DNA from: Dehalococcoidales bacterium
Lineage (GTDB): Bacteria > Chloroflexota > Dehalococcoidia > Dehalococcoidales > UBA5627
DNA: 52,805 bases
Direction: 5' to 3'
NCBI GenBank assembly: GCA_041656115.1
Contig: JBBAED010000007.1
Coordinates: forward strand, 1-52,805
Positions 17,985-25,679 of this stretch are shown here, in pieces. Position numbers and translations under genes: made by a program. How positions within the stretch are numbered: the stretch's first letter is position 1; every line of letters begins with the position of its first letter. The notes below the pieces were generated by a model. That model searched no databases. It saw nothing but the letters and a program-made list of their open reading frames with translations, and was not told the origin of the DNA.

Positions 17985-19028
17985 TCAGATTACCAATAAT
18001 AACCCGATAAGTGATAATGCCGCAATAGGCGGCAGCGCCGGCATCGGTTTACCTTTGAGTATAAACGATTGAATCAGATAGGCGCAGATAAGGCCGACCA
18101 GCGCAAATGCGGAAACCAAAAAAGCGGAATTTAGGCCCAGAGCAAAATAGACCGCCGAGGTTAAAAGAAGCGGGAAGCCGATATCTCCGCCGCCAAGAAT
18201 TGAATGATTAAAATGTTTAGGTGTCTCGGAAGCATCAATCTCCTTGCTTTTGGGGCTTCGTAAACTGTCTTTCCATTCTTTGATTGTTGCCGGCAGGACA
18301 AAAGCCGGTAAAGTTTCGGACATTTCCATTTTTTTGGCCATCCAAGTCATAAAACCGAAACGGACAGCCAAAAAGTCGTAAAGGGCAATTACAAGAATTA
18401 TAATCATTGCCGTCCACGGGGATACAAGGCGTCCGAAAACGGCGCCGAGGCTAACCATTGTCAGAATTAAAATAATGTTATGCAGCCAAATGCGAGGCAT
18501 AAAGAACCATAAAACGCCGATTAAAGCGGCAATGATAATCGATGGAATCAGCGGCATCCAAAAAACTTGTACAATAAAGATGCCCCAGCTAAACAGGAAC
18601 GCAAAGATTGCCCTAAACAGCATTTTAAGCGCCGATAGGGGAATTACAAAAAGGATTACCGCCAGTACAACTACCACCGCAAAGAAATAAATTAAAATTG
18701 CTCCCAGCGACGAAAAAAGAGGTGTTTCGCCTTCTATAATCGTTATTATTTCGGTTACTTGCGTTTGGGTGGCGGTGGTGGTGATAACGGAGTTTGAAAC
18801 GGTAGCGGTTGTTTCAACGGTTGTTACATTGGTTGTTGTTGAGGTTGTTGTTGAGGTTGTTGTGGTCGGCCATATTATTATGTCTTCAGGTTGGCTGGGG
18901 ATAATTATATCGTGTTTTTCGAGGTAGGCTTGCTGCTGCATAACAACACCAAAGGTAATCGCTTGGGCGACAATAAATATAAAAATACCCCAGTAAACGG
19001 GTTTGATTTTCAAGTTTTTCAAATTCAT
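17985..19028 (-). CDS. Presenilin/signal-peptide-peptidase-type intramembrane aspartyl protease (A22 family)
   Basis: A 347-residue polytopic protein carrying all three diagnostic presenilin/SPP motifs: YD (Tyr217-Asp218, in IALYDFLAVRFG), GxGD as GGGD (279-282, Asp282 catalytic) and PAL (330-332, in KPMPALPPIAAL). These two aspartates form the active site in the membrane. The layout matches archaeal presenilin homologues (formerly DUF1119) with about nine helices. Unusually, a Thr/Ser-rich stretch at residues 55-90 extends the loop after the first helix. Such proteases cut transmembrane segments of other proteins. The gene may share transcripts with the serine protease gene downstream, and is divergent from the regulator at 19308. 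Confidence 0.85.
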   Translation of the reverse strand: MNLKNLKIKPVYWGIFIFIVAQAITFGVVMQQQAYLEKHDIIIPSQPEDIIIWPTTTTSTTTSTTTNVTTVETTATVSNSVITTTATQTQVTEIITIIEGETPLFSSLGAILIYFFAVVVVLAVILFVIPLSALKMLFRAIFAFLFSWGIFIVQVFWMPLIPSIIIAALIGVLWFFMPRIWLHNIILILTMVSLGAVFGRLVSPWTAMIIILVIALYDFLAVRFGFMTWMAKKMEMSETLPAFVLPATIKEWKDSLRSPKSKEIDASETPKHFNHSILGGGDIGFPLLLTSAVYFALGLNSAFLVSAFALVGLICAYLIQSFILKGKPMPALPPIAALSLIGLLLVI

Positions 19029-19215
19029 TATGACCTCATTCTAAATTAGCGGTATCAAAAAGTCCATTTTTACAAATAAAAAGACCATGGATAAAAATCC
19101 ATCGGTTAATTTCCGCTCCAAGTAAAATTAAAGAGTTACCCTTACGGACTTTGTCGTTTTAAAAGGGAATAAAGGTAAAATATACACAATTTATTGCATT
19201 TATTCCAAAAATGCG

Positions 19216-19286
19216 TTGTTTTTTATAAAAGAACCGTTATAATAAAAACGGATTGTTTCTCAAAAGGTTAGCCGTTTTTTATAAAA
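19216..19286 (+). promoter_or_regulatory. Promoter with flanking 13-bp direct repeats upstream of the winged-helix regulator
   Basis: TTGTTT (19216-19221), 16 bases and TATAAT (19238-19243) form a fair promoter. An identical 13-mer GTTTTTTATAAAA occurs at 19218-19230 and 19274-19286, on both sides of the -10, and the segment AAAACGG...CCGTTTT lies between. This looks like a repressor-binding arrangement, probably for the adjacent regulator. The binding protein is inferred only from position. Confidence 0.45.
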
Positions 19287-19307
19287 TTGAGACAGATGGG
19301 GTAATTT

Positions 19308-20093
19308 ATGATGATAGAAGTACTGCGCAGTAAAAATCAAACCACTAAACTCCAAATTCTGGTTGAAATAGCTGATAAAGGCCCCGATATCCAACAGCGC
19401 GAGATTGCCAAAGAGTTGGATATTACCCCGCAGGCAGTCTCCGATTATATCGCGCAGATGGTAAATGAAGATCTATTATTAGCGCTCGGACGTTCCAGTT
19501 ATCGGCTTACAAACGAGGGTGTCAACTGGGTAATTAAGTCGTTAAAGGAATTGAATGCGTACAACCAATATATTCAAAAAGCGGTTAACAACATATCGAT
19601 TTGTGCCGCTTTGGCGGAAGTTGATTTGGCACAAAACCAGCAGATATCATTAAAAATGAAAAACGGGCTGCTTTACGCATCTTCCGGGGAAACCGGCGCG
19701 GCAACCGGTTTTACGGTGTCGGCCGCAAAAGCAGGGGAGGATATCGGAATATCCGGAATTGAGGGCATTGTTCCGTTGGAAGCAGGGGAAGTTGTTATTT
19801 TTAAAATCGCGGATATTTCCCGCGGCGGATCACGTAAAGTCAATTACGAAACATTAAAAAAATATGCCCAAGAAAACGATATTATTGCCGGGCTTGGCAT
19901 TGAATCTTATGCGGCTCTTTCCAAAATAAATGCCGACTATTGCCGCTACGGCGTTGTGGAGGCGGTTGTCGAAGCCGCTAAAACAGGGCTTAATACACTT
20001 GTTTGCTGTGTGGAAGGCGAATTGGATGGGCTGGTGATTCGGTTGGAAAAAGAAAAAATCCGTTATATTTTGGTTGCCGAATCAAGTTTGTAA
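19308..20093 (+). CDS. Winged-helix transcriptional regulator with C-terminal effector-like domain
   Basis: A 261-residue protein. Residues 1-75 form a MarR/ArsR-like winged helix (KLQILVEIADKGPDIQQREI, then AKELDITPQAVSDYIAQM as the recognition helix-turn-helix). The remaining part (about 90-260) resembles the two-part sensor region of archaeal-type winged-helix regulators, including GIEGIVPLEAGEVVIFKIADI and a Rossmann-like end. It shows no phosphorylation site or membrane helix. The ligand is unknown. It lies 185 bases before the metal-chelate importer on the same strand and 279 bases from the divergent presenilin gene, so it could control either or itself. Confidence 0.7.
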   Translation: MMIEVLRSKNQTTKLQILVEIADKGPDIQQREIAKELDITPQAVSDYIAQMVNEDLLLALGRSSYRLTNEGVNWVIKSLKELNAYNQYIQKAVNNISICAALAEVDLAQNQQISLKMKNGLLYASSGETGAATGFTVSAAKAGEDIGISGIEGIVPLEAGEVVIFKIADISRGGSRKVNYETLKKYAQENDIIAGLGIESYAALSKINADYCRYGVVEAVVEAAKTGLNTLVCCVEGELDGLVIRLEKEKIRYILVAESSL

Positions 20094-20200
20094 AAAAACT
20101 CAATTAACCGTGTTGGCCGTCGGTTTATATCCCATAAACAGACGATAGGTTTACCCTAACAATATCTGTTTGCCTCTCTTTTTTGACCCTCCGCCGGAAC

Positions 20201-20229
20201 TTGACAGCTGCTTTGCTTCCCTTTATAAT
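20201..20229 (+). promoter_or_regulatory. Consensus sigma-70 promoter of the metal-chelate importer
   Basis: TTGACA (20201-20206), exactly 17 bases and TATAAT (20224-20229): a perfect match to the consensus. Transcription would start near 20236, just before the operator-like palindrome. Such a strong promoter usually needs a repressor. Confidence 0.8.
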
Positions 20230-20238
20230 CAAGTGCAA

Positions 20239-20252
20239 TTGATAATTATCAA
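20239..20252. promoter_or_regulatory. Fur-like palindromic operator TTGATAATTATCAA
   Basis: A perfect 14-bp inverted repeat sits at the predicted transcription start. The half-site TGATAA matches the core of Fur-family boxes (7-1-7 consensus TGATAATNATTATCA), although the spacing is compressed. Repression by an iron- or metal-responsive regulator is the natural reading, but no regulator of that family is in the window. Confidence 0.5.
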
Positions 20253-20278
20253 AATTTCTTTATTTCCAGGAGCCTAAT

Positions 20279-21364
20279 TTGAGAAAGTTTACCAAGTTTT
20301 TTGTCGTAATCGGCCTTATTGCCGTTATGGCAATGTCTGTCCCTTTCTTTACCGGCTGTGAGGCGGAAACGGTAACCACAACCAAAACCACAACGGTAAC
20401 ATCAACATCTGCTGCAACCGTAACTTCTGTATCTACCGAAACCGTTGAGAACACTGTTACATCTATATCAACTGTTACCGAAACATTGGTTTCGACTGTA
20501 ACCGGGGTGGTGCAGTTAATTTCCGTTATCGACGATGCCGGTGTAACTTACACGTTTGAAAAGCCCGTTAATTCAATTATTTCGCTTTCTCCGACGATTA
20601 CCGAAATGGTTTATTTTGTAAATGCCGGAGATACGCTTATCGGTCGGACCGATTATTGCAGTTATCCCGAAGGAGTAAATCAAGTTGAAAGTATCGGCGG
20701 ATATTTCGACCCCAATAAAGAAAAAATCCTGCTGTTGGATGCCGATGTGGTTTTAGCCGACAGCATTCAATGTACAACCGGTGACGTGGAATGGCTGCAG
20801 TCACAGGGGGTAACGGTTATTGTTCTGGCGCCTTCCGATATCGAAGGTGTTATGCGAGATATTATATTAATCGGTGAGATTACCGGTAATAAAACCGTTG
20901 CCACAGATGCCGTAGCAGGGCTTAAGGCAAGAATAAACGCCGTTACCGATGCAATTAGTAATGTTAACGAAGAGGATAAACCCTCGATTTTACATATTAC
21001 ATGGCACGATCCTTTATGGACAGTTGGTGAACATTCGTTCTTGGATGCCATTATCAATATGGCCGGCGGAATTAATATTTTTGCCGATGTAGAATGGGAT
21101 GTGATGGTAGATTTGGAGCAAGCGGTAGCGCGTAATCCGGATTTTATTACTATAGTATCGGACCAAGGCAGCCGAATTTCTTATGATTATGTTACTGCCG
21201 AAGATTCGCCTTTTAAAGCAACCAATGCCTATCTTAACGATTGTGTTTTTATGGTGGATGCCGATATTGTAAGCCGTGCAAGCCAGCGTATTGTAGATGC
21301 CTTGGAATTTTATGCCAAGCTTTTCTATCCGGAAATTTTTTCTAATATCTTAATAACCGAGTAA
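20279..21364 (+). CDS. Metal-chelate (siderophore/haem/cobalamin) binding lipoprotein
   Basis: The substrate-binding subunit of a BtuF/FecB-type importer. TTG 20279 is the start, preceded by CCAGGAG. A lipoprotein signal ends in FTGC (Cys27). Then comes a Thr/Ser/Val-rich stalk of about 45 residues and a class III binding-protein fold (about residues 85-355) with VNSIISLSPTITEMVYFVNA, LLLDADVVLADS and HITWHDPLWTVGEHSFLDAI as typical segments. The 361-residue length is due to the stalk. The Fur-like operator upstream favours an iron chelate or haem over cobalamin, and no B12 riboswitch consensus is seen in the leader. Confidence 0.88.
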   Translation: MRKFTKFFVVIGLIAVMAMSVPFFTGCEAETVTTTKTTTVTSTSAATVTSVSTETVENTVTSISTVTETLVSTVTGVVQLISVIDDAGVTYTFEKPVNSIISLSPTITEMVYFVNAGDTLIGRTDYCSYPEGVNQVESIGGYFDPNKEKILLLDADVVLADSIQCTTGDVEWLQSQGVTVIVLAPSDIEGVMRDIILIGEITGNKTVATDAVAGLKARINAVTDAISNVNEEDKPSILHITWHDPLWTVGEHSFLDAIINMAGGINIFADVEWDVMVDLEQAVARNPDFITIVSDQGSRISYDYVTAEDSPFKATNAYLNDCVFMVDADIVSRASQRIVDALEFYAKLFYPEIFSNILITE

Positions 21365-21455
21365 AATTGAATTTGTTAAAATACCCTGTCACCCGAATAT
21401 CTTTTGCGGGTGGCAGGGATAATCTTTTCGGCTTAAATTAAATCGGCGGTATATT

Positions 21456-22523
21456 ATGGTAACGGCAAATCAAATAAACGCATTAACAACCGCAAAGCGC
21501 AAAAGAAGGGTGATTGCCGCTCTTTTGCTGTCGGTTATTTTGCTTTTGGTAATCTTTTTGGCGGTAAGTATCGGCAGTTCTTCTATTCCGTTTTCGACAA
21601 CCGTCGGTATTATATTATCAAAAATCCCCTTTCTTTCCGTTGAAAAAAACTGGGGCGGAACGACAGAAACGGTGATATTAAACCTGCGTCTGCCGCGTGT
21701 GTTATTAGCCGCCCTAACCGGTGCGGCGCTTGCTGTTGCCGGTGCCACTTATCAGGGGCTCTTTCGTAATCCGCTGGCAGATCCTTATTTAATAGGCGTA
21801 TCACAGGGTGCGGCGCTGGGTGCCGTTATCGGTTTTTTGCTTCCTTTGGGAAGTTCCGCTTGGAGCCTTAACTTTGTTTCGTTATTTGCCTTTGCCGGCG
21901 GTCTGGGTGCGGTGTTTTTGGTTTATTCACTGGGGAAAGTCGGTAAAAGCCTGCCGATGACAACGCTTATTTTGGCGGGTGTTGCCCTTGGGGCATTCCT
22001 TGCGGCGATTACATCTTATCTTTTAATTACCAGCGGCGAATCTTATCATGGGATGTCGTCGTGGTTGCTTGGCGGTTTTTCATCTCCGAAGTGGGTCCAT
22101 GTTTGGGTAACACTGCCGATTATAATTTTGGGGGCTCTTTTTATATGCCTCTACGGACGCACATTAAATGTAATGCAGTTTGATGAAGCTCAGGCGCAAC
22201 AGCTTGGTATTAATGTTGAAAGAACCAAACGAATCTTATTGGTTGTGGCGACTTTAATTACCGCCGCCGCCGTTAGTTTCGGCGGTATTATCGGGTTTGT
22301 CGGGATTATAATTCCCCATGCCGTACGTTTAGTTTGGGGGCCCGATTTTCGGTATCTGCTGCCGCTTTCTATCCTGTGCGGCAGTATTTTTCTTATTCTT
22401 GCCGATCTTTTGGCAAGAACTGTGATGCCGCCAACCGAAATCCCGCTGGGGATTGTTACCGCATTCTTTGGGGCGCCCTTCTTTTTGTATTTGTTAAAAC
22501 GTAAGAAAAAGGCTGTTTTTTAG
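21456..22523 (+). CDS. Metal-chelate ABC importer permease (BtuC/FecCD family)
   Basis: A 355-residue permease with about ten membrane helices. Diagnostic segments are LRLPRVLLAALTGAALAVAG, then YQGLFRNPLADPYLIGVSQGA (the FecCD loop), TSYLLITSGES, WLLGGFSS and GFVGIIIPHAVRL (coupling helix that contacts the ATPase). The ribosome site is weak (GGCGG), so the start ATG at 21456 is chosen because it gives the usual N-terminus. It lies 91 bases after the binding protein and 15 bases before the ATPase gene. It works as a homodimer in known relatives. Confidence 0.93.
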   Translation: MVTANQINALTTAKRKRRVIAALLLSVILLLVIFLAVSIGSSSIPFSTTVGIILSKIPFLSVEKNWGGTTETVILNLRLPRVLLAALTGAALAVAGATYQGLFRNPLADPYLIGVSQGAALGAVIGFLLPLGSSAWSLNFVSLFAFAGGLGAVFLVYSLGKVGKSLPMTTLILAGVALGAFLAAITSYLLITSGESYHGMSSWLLGGFSSPKWVHVWVTLPIIILGALFICLYGRTLNVMQFDEAQAQQLGINVERTKRILLVVATLITAAAVSFGGIIGFVGIIIPHAVRLVWGPDFRYLLPLSILCGSIFLILADLLARTVMPPTEIPLGIVTAFFGAPFFLYLLKRKKKAVF

Positions 22524-22538
22524 CTTAAGGGAAATATT

Positions 22539-23339
22539 GTGCAGAAACTACGCTTAAAAAATGTTACGCTAGGGTATGAGAAAAGGGTTGTTTTATCCGC
22601 AATCGACCTAGAAGTCGCTTCGGGAGAACTTTTGGGGCTTGTCGGACCCAACGGCTGCGGAAAATCGACGCTTATTAAAGGTATAACGGATGTTATTCCG
22701 CTTCAAGGCGGCGAAATTTTCTTTGATGACAAATCGGTTAGTAATATGGCGCGCAGTGAGATTGCCCGTATAATGGCCGTTGTTCCCCAATCCGCCTCTT
22801 TGCCGGATGCGTTTACCGCTTTTGAGGTAGTGCTAATGGGGCGTACTCCGCATATGAAATTCTTGGAATACGAAGGCCCGAAAGATATTGAAATTGCCGT
22901 AAAATCAATGGAGATTACGGATACCCTGCATCTGGCGGAACGCAGGGTCGGAGAGCTTTCGGGGGGCGAAAAACAGCGCCTCACGATAGCAAGGGCTTTA
23001 ACACAGCAGCCGAAAATAATCCTTTTAGACGAACCGACATCCAATTTGGATATTAATTATCAGGTTGAAACCTTAGAACTGATTTTGGGGCTTTGTAAAA
23101 AAGAGGGGATTGCGGCGCTTGCCGCTTTGCATGACCTCAATTTGGCGGCACAATTTTGCAACCGAATTGTAATGCTGCACAAGGGGGGCATATTTAGTGC
23201 AGGAACCCCCAAAGAAGTTGTAACCGCCTTGAATGTTAAAGAGGTTTACGGCGCCGATGTCTATATTTCGGAGCATCCCGTTAATAAATTACCGGTTACG
23301 CTTATTACCGGTAACCGCTCAAATAACAACAACCTCTAA
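22539..23339 (+). CDS. Metal-chelate ABC importer ATPase (BtuD/FepC family)
   Basis: A 266-residue ATPase beginning with GTG 22539 after TAAGGG. It shows Walker A GPNGCGKST, Q-loop VPQSASLPDAFTAFE, signature LSGGEKQRLTIARAL, Walker B IILLDEPTSNLD and the H-loop LHDLNLAAQFC, the standard set for the FepC/BtuD class. It closes the three-gene importer operon. No strong plus-strand terminator was identified after it, although the hairpin at 23502-23534 could act weakly in this direction. Confidence 0.94.
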   Translation: MQKLRLKNVTLGYEKRVVLSAIDLEVASGELLGLVGPNGCGKSTLIKGITDVIPLQGGEIFFDDKSVSNMARSEIARIMAVVPQSASLPDAFTAFEVVLMGRTPHMKFLEYEGPKDIEIAVKSMEITDTLHLAERRVGELSGGEKQRLTIARALTQQPKIILLDEPTSNLDINYQVETLELILGLCKKEGIAALAALHDLNLAAQFCNRIVMLHKGGIFSAGTPKEVVTALNVKEVYGADVYISEHPVNKLPVTLITGNRSNNNNL

Positions 23340-23501
23340 GATATTCCGCTCAGCTCTTACTTTTCCTAACAAATCGCCTTCATCTTTCAAAGTAAGCGCT
23401 CTCGAATTATCCTAAATCAATTGACATAGCCGATATAACCATCGTAAGTCTCGGAACCGATATTTTTAACCGATTACAGGTGGGTTTTAGAGGGCATTAA
23501 A

Positions 23502-23534
23502 AAAATCAGCCCGGCTTATCGTCGGGCTGATTTT
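23502..23534 (-). terminator. Rho-independent terminator of hsp20
   Basis: A perfect 12-bp stem (arm AAAATCAGCCCG) with a 9-base loop is followed on the minus strand by a run of T residues, 35 bases after the hsp20 stop. The plus-strand side has only four T residues, so it may also act weakly on the importer operon. Confidence 0.85.
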
Positions 23535-23568
23535 AGGGAGGAATTAGGAAAAAGATCTGCTTGCCTGA

Positions 23569-24036
23569 TTATTCAGCGCTTGCTTCAATTGTTTTCGGCT
23601 CGCTTTCAACTTTAACCTGAATTTGCTTCTTCTTTTTCTCTTCGGCTTTGGGCATTACGATTGTTAAAACCCCGTTGCAATAAGAAGAAACAACTTTTTC
23701 GGTATCAACGGTATCGGGGAGTCTGAGCGCTCTAAAGAACGAACCGAACGGCCTTTCTTTAACAAGATACTCAACCTCGCTGTCCGCTTCGGGTTTTCTC
23801 TCGGCTCTGATAGTCAGAACGTTATCCTCAATCGCCACATCGATTTCTTCGGGTTTAATCCCCGGTACGGCGGCGCTAACAACAATATCGTCGTCCTTTT
23901 TGAAAACATCAATCAGTATGTTCCAATCTTCCGCCTCTTCACGGTAGGCAGGTAATCCGCCGATTCGCCATAATCTGTTCATCATGTCCTCCGCTTGTTT
24001 TAATTCCCTGTAAGGGTTCCATCTTTGAAGTGCCAT
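23569..24036 (-). CDS. hsp20: Small heat-shock protein Hsp20
   Basis: A 155-residue alpha-crystallin chaperone that binds unfolding proteins in the cytosol. The ATG at 24036 (MALQRWNPYREL) is chosen because GAGGAGG lies 8 bases upstream; the open frame reaches 24087 but begins inside the operator. After the N-terminal arm, the alpha-crystallin domain (about residues 40-135) contains DDIVVSAAVPGIKPEEIDVA, VEYLVKERPFGSFFRALRLP and NGVLTIVMPK, the conserved A-x-x-x-n-G-V-L motif. The tail is Lys/Glu-rich. It is monocistronic, with its own consensus promoter, a CIRCE-like operator and a terminator. Confidence 0.95.
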   Translation of the reverse strand: MALQRWNPYRELKQAEDMMNRLWRIGGLPAYREEAEDWNILIDVFKKDDDIVVSAAVPGIKPEEIDVAIEDNVLTIRAERKPEADSEVEYLVKERPFGSFFRALRLPDTVDTEKVVSSYCNGVLTIVMPKAEEKKKKQIQVKVESEPKTIEASAE

Positions 24037-24070
24037 ATCTAAAGCCTCCTCTTGTTTAATCGTCTCAAAA

Positions 24071-24097
24071 TTAGCAATCTCAATCATCGATTGCTAG
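24071..24097. promoter_or_regulatory. CIRCE-type operator upstream of hsp20
   Basis: TTAGCAATC, nine bases, then GATTGCTAG: the same 9-9-9 layout as the CIRCE element (TTAGCACTC-N9-GAGTGCTAA) bound by the heat-shock repressor HrcA, with one matched change in each arm and one further end change. It covers the predicted transcription start and the region between the -10 and the hsp20 ribosome site. HrcA itself is not in this window. Confidence 0.75.
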
Positions 24098-24101
24098 AAT
24101 T

Positions 24102-24130
24102 ATTATACAGTACTGATTATGATTTGTCAA
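24102..24130 (-). promoter_or_regulatory. Consensus promoter of hsp20
   Basis: On the minus strand TTGACA (24130-24125), 17 bases, TATAAT (24107-24102): a perfect sigma-70 promoter. The start would fall near 24095 inside the CIRCE-like element. Confidence 0.85.
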
Positions 24131-24207
24131 TGCTTTGATAAACAATTATTAAGTATTAGAGGCGAGAAATGCGTTGTGAACAGCAAAAGCGGATGGTTTG
24201 CGGTGGG

Positions 24208-24247
24208 AAAAATAAAAAATGTAAGCAGCTCTTACGGAGCTGCTTAC
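24208..24247 (-). terminator. Terminator of the UPF0237-UPF0210 operon
   Basis: An 11-bp stem GTAAGCAGCTC/GAGCTGCTTAC (24221-24231 with 24237-24247), 5-base loop, followed on the minus strand by a long T-rich tract. It lies 30 bases after the stop of the gene ending at 24277. Confidence 0.85.
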
Positions 24248-24276
24248 GCTAATCTCTGATGTAAATCCGGTTTGTT

Positions 24277-25635
24277 TTAATTCCTCAGGCTGTGGATGGG
24301 GGCGGGGATTCGTCCGCCTCTGGCAATAAACGCCTCGCTCGAAAACCTGTTAACAGCCATTACCGGACCGCCGCCCAAAAGACCGCCGAATTCAACAATA
24401 TCGCCTACGGTTTTACCGGGGGCGGGAATGATTCTGACTGCTGTGGTTTTGGTATTAACCATACCGATCGCGGCTTCGTCGGCAATAATGGCGGAAATAG
24501 TCGATTCGGGGGTATCTCCGGGAACAATAATCATATCCAAACCTACGGAGCAAACACAGGTCATCGCCTCCAGTTTTTCGAGGCTAAGGGCTCCGACTTT
24601 AACGGCTTCAACCATTCCGGCATCTTCGCTTACCGGAATAAAGGCCCCCGAAAGTCCGCCCACCTGAGAGCTGGCCATCGTACCGCCCTTTTTAACCGCA
24701 TCATTTAGCAGTGCCAATGCGGCGGTAGTTCCCGGTGCGCCGCATCTTTCCAAACCCATATCTTCCAAGATATTTGCAATGCTGTCGCCGATAGCCGGTG
24801 TCGGGGCCAAAGAAAGGTCAACAATGCCAAAAGTAACCCCCAAGCGTTTTGACGCTTCGTTGGCGACCAGTTGTCCGACACGGGTAATCTTAAAAGCGGT
24901 CTTTTTAATAGTTTCGGCAATCTCGGTGAAATCGGCGTTCGGTGAAATCTTTTTTAAGGTATTATGCATAACGCCCGGTCCGCTTACCCCGACATTGATA
25001 ACGCACTCCGGTTCTCCGATTCCGTGAAAAGCCCCCGCCATAAAGGGGTTATCTTCCGGGGCGTTACAAAAAACAACCAATTTAGCACAGGAAATCCCCG
25101 AATCTTTTGCTGAAAGCTGAGCTGCTTTTTTAATTACTTTGCCCATTTGGGCGACGGCATCCATATTAATCCCGCTTTTAGTGGTGGCAATATTTACCGA
25201 AGCGCAAACCCTTTTTGTTTCCGATAATGCTTCGGGGATAGAATCAACAAATTTTCTGTCTCCGTCGGTGTAGCCTTTATGCACAAGCGCGCTGTAACCG
25301 CCGATAAAATCAACCCCTGTTGTTTCGGTGGCTCGGTCCATCGCTCTGGCAATCTTAATATAATCGTTTCCCGCACCTTCGCCGATAACGGAAATAGGGG
25401 TTACCGAAATACGTTTGTTGGTAATGGGAATCCCGTATTCCTTTTCGATATCTTCGCCGGTTTGCACTAATTTTTCGGCTTTACGGGTTATTTTGTCGTA
25501 AACGCGTAAGGCCAGCGCATCCATATCGTTATGAGCACAGTCCCTTAAAGAGATTCCCATGGTGATGGTCCTGATATCCAAACTCTCGTTGGATATCATT
25601 TTAATTGTTTCCAAAATCTCGTAAGTATTTATCAT
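24277..25635 (-). CDS. UPF0210/DUF711 (PFL-like) family protein
   Basis: A 452-residue cytosolic protein of the widespread UPF0210 (DUF711) family. Recognisable segments are TITMGISLRDCAHNDMDAL near the start, GVDFIGGYSALVHKG, then HGIGEPECVINVGVSGPGVM, and VSVCSVGLDMI-like and GGGPVMAVNRFSSEAFIARG near the end; glycines and acidic residues in these are family-conserved. Structures of relatives resemble pyruvate formate-lyase barrels, but no glycyl-radical role is proven and no activating enzyme is nearby. It lies 44 bases after the ACT-domain gene, a pairing that is conserved in many bacteria and archaea and suggests a shared, still undefined, role. Confidence 0.9.
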   Translation of the reverse strand: MINTYEILETIKMISNESLDIRTITMGISLRDCAHNDMDALALRVYDKITRKAEKLVQTGEDIEKEYGIPITNKRISVTPISVIGEGAGNDYIKIARAMDRATETTGVDFIGGYSALVHKGYTDGDRKFVDSIPEALSETKRVCASVNIATTKSGINMDAVAQMGKVIKKAAQLSAKDSGISCAKLVVFCNAPEDNPFMAGAFHGIGEPECVINVGVSGPGVMHNTLKKISPNADFTEIAETIKKTAFKITRVGQLVANEASKRLGVTFGIVDLSLAPTPAIGDSIANILEDMGLERCGAPGTTAALALLNDAVKKGGTMASSQVGGLSGAFIPVSEDAGMVEAVKVGALSLEKLEAMTCVCSVGLDMIIVPGDTPESTISAIIADEAAIGMVNTKTTAVRIIPAPGKTVGDIVEFGGLLGGGPVMAVNRFSSEAFIARGGRIPAPIHSLRN

Positions 25636-25679
25636 CCCTTACTCCCTGTCGGCTTGCTATCCTTTTAACTTGGACAGTA

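Noticed and set aside
17985..19028. Prepilin peptidase, which also has a GxGD motif
   Set aside because: The YD-GGGD-PAL order and the C-terminal PAL match presenilin/SPP, and no pilin genes are nearby.
20100..20278. Cobalamin riboswitch before the importer
   Set aside because: No B12-box-like GCCACTG or typical stem pattern is seen, and the predicted leader after the promoter is only about 40 bases.
24037..24087. Upstream extension of the hsp20 open frame
   Set aside because: The extra 17 codons run through the CIRCE-like region and lack a ribosome site, whereas the ATG at 24036 has GAGGAGG.
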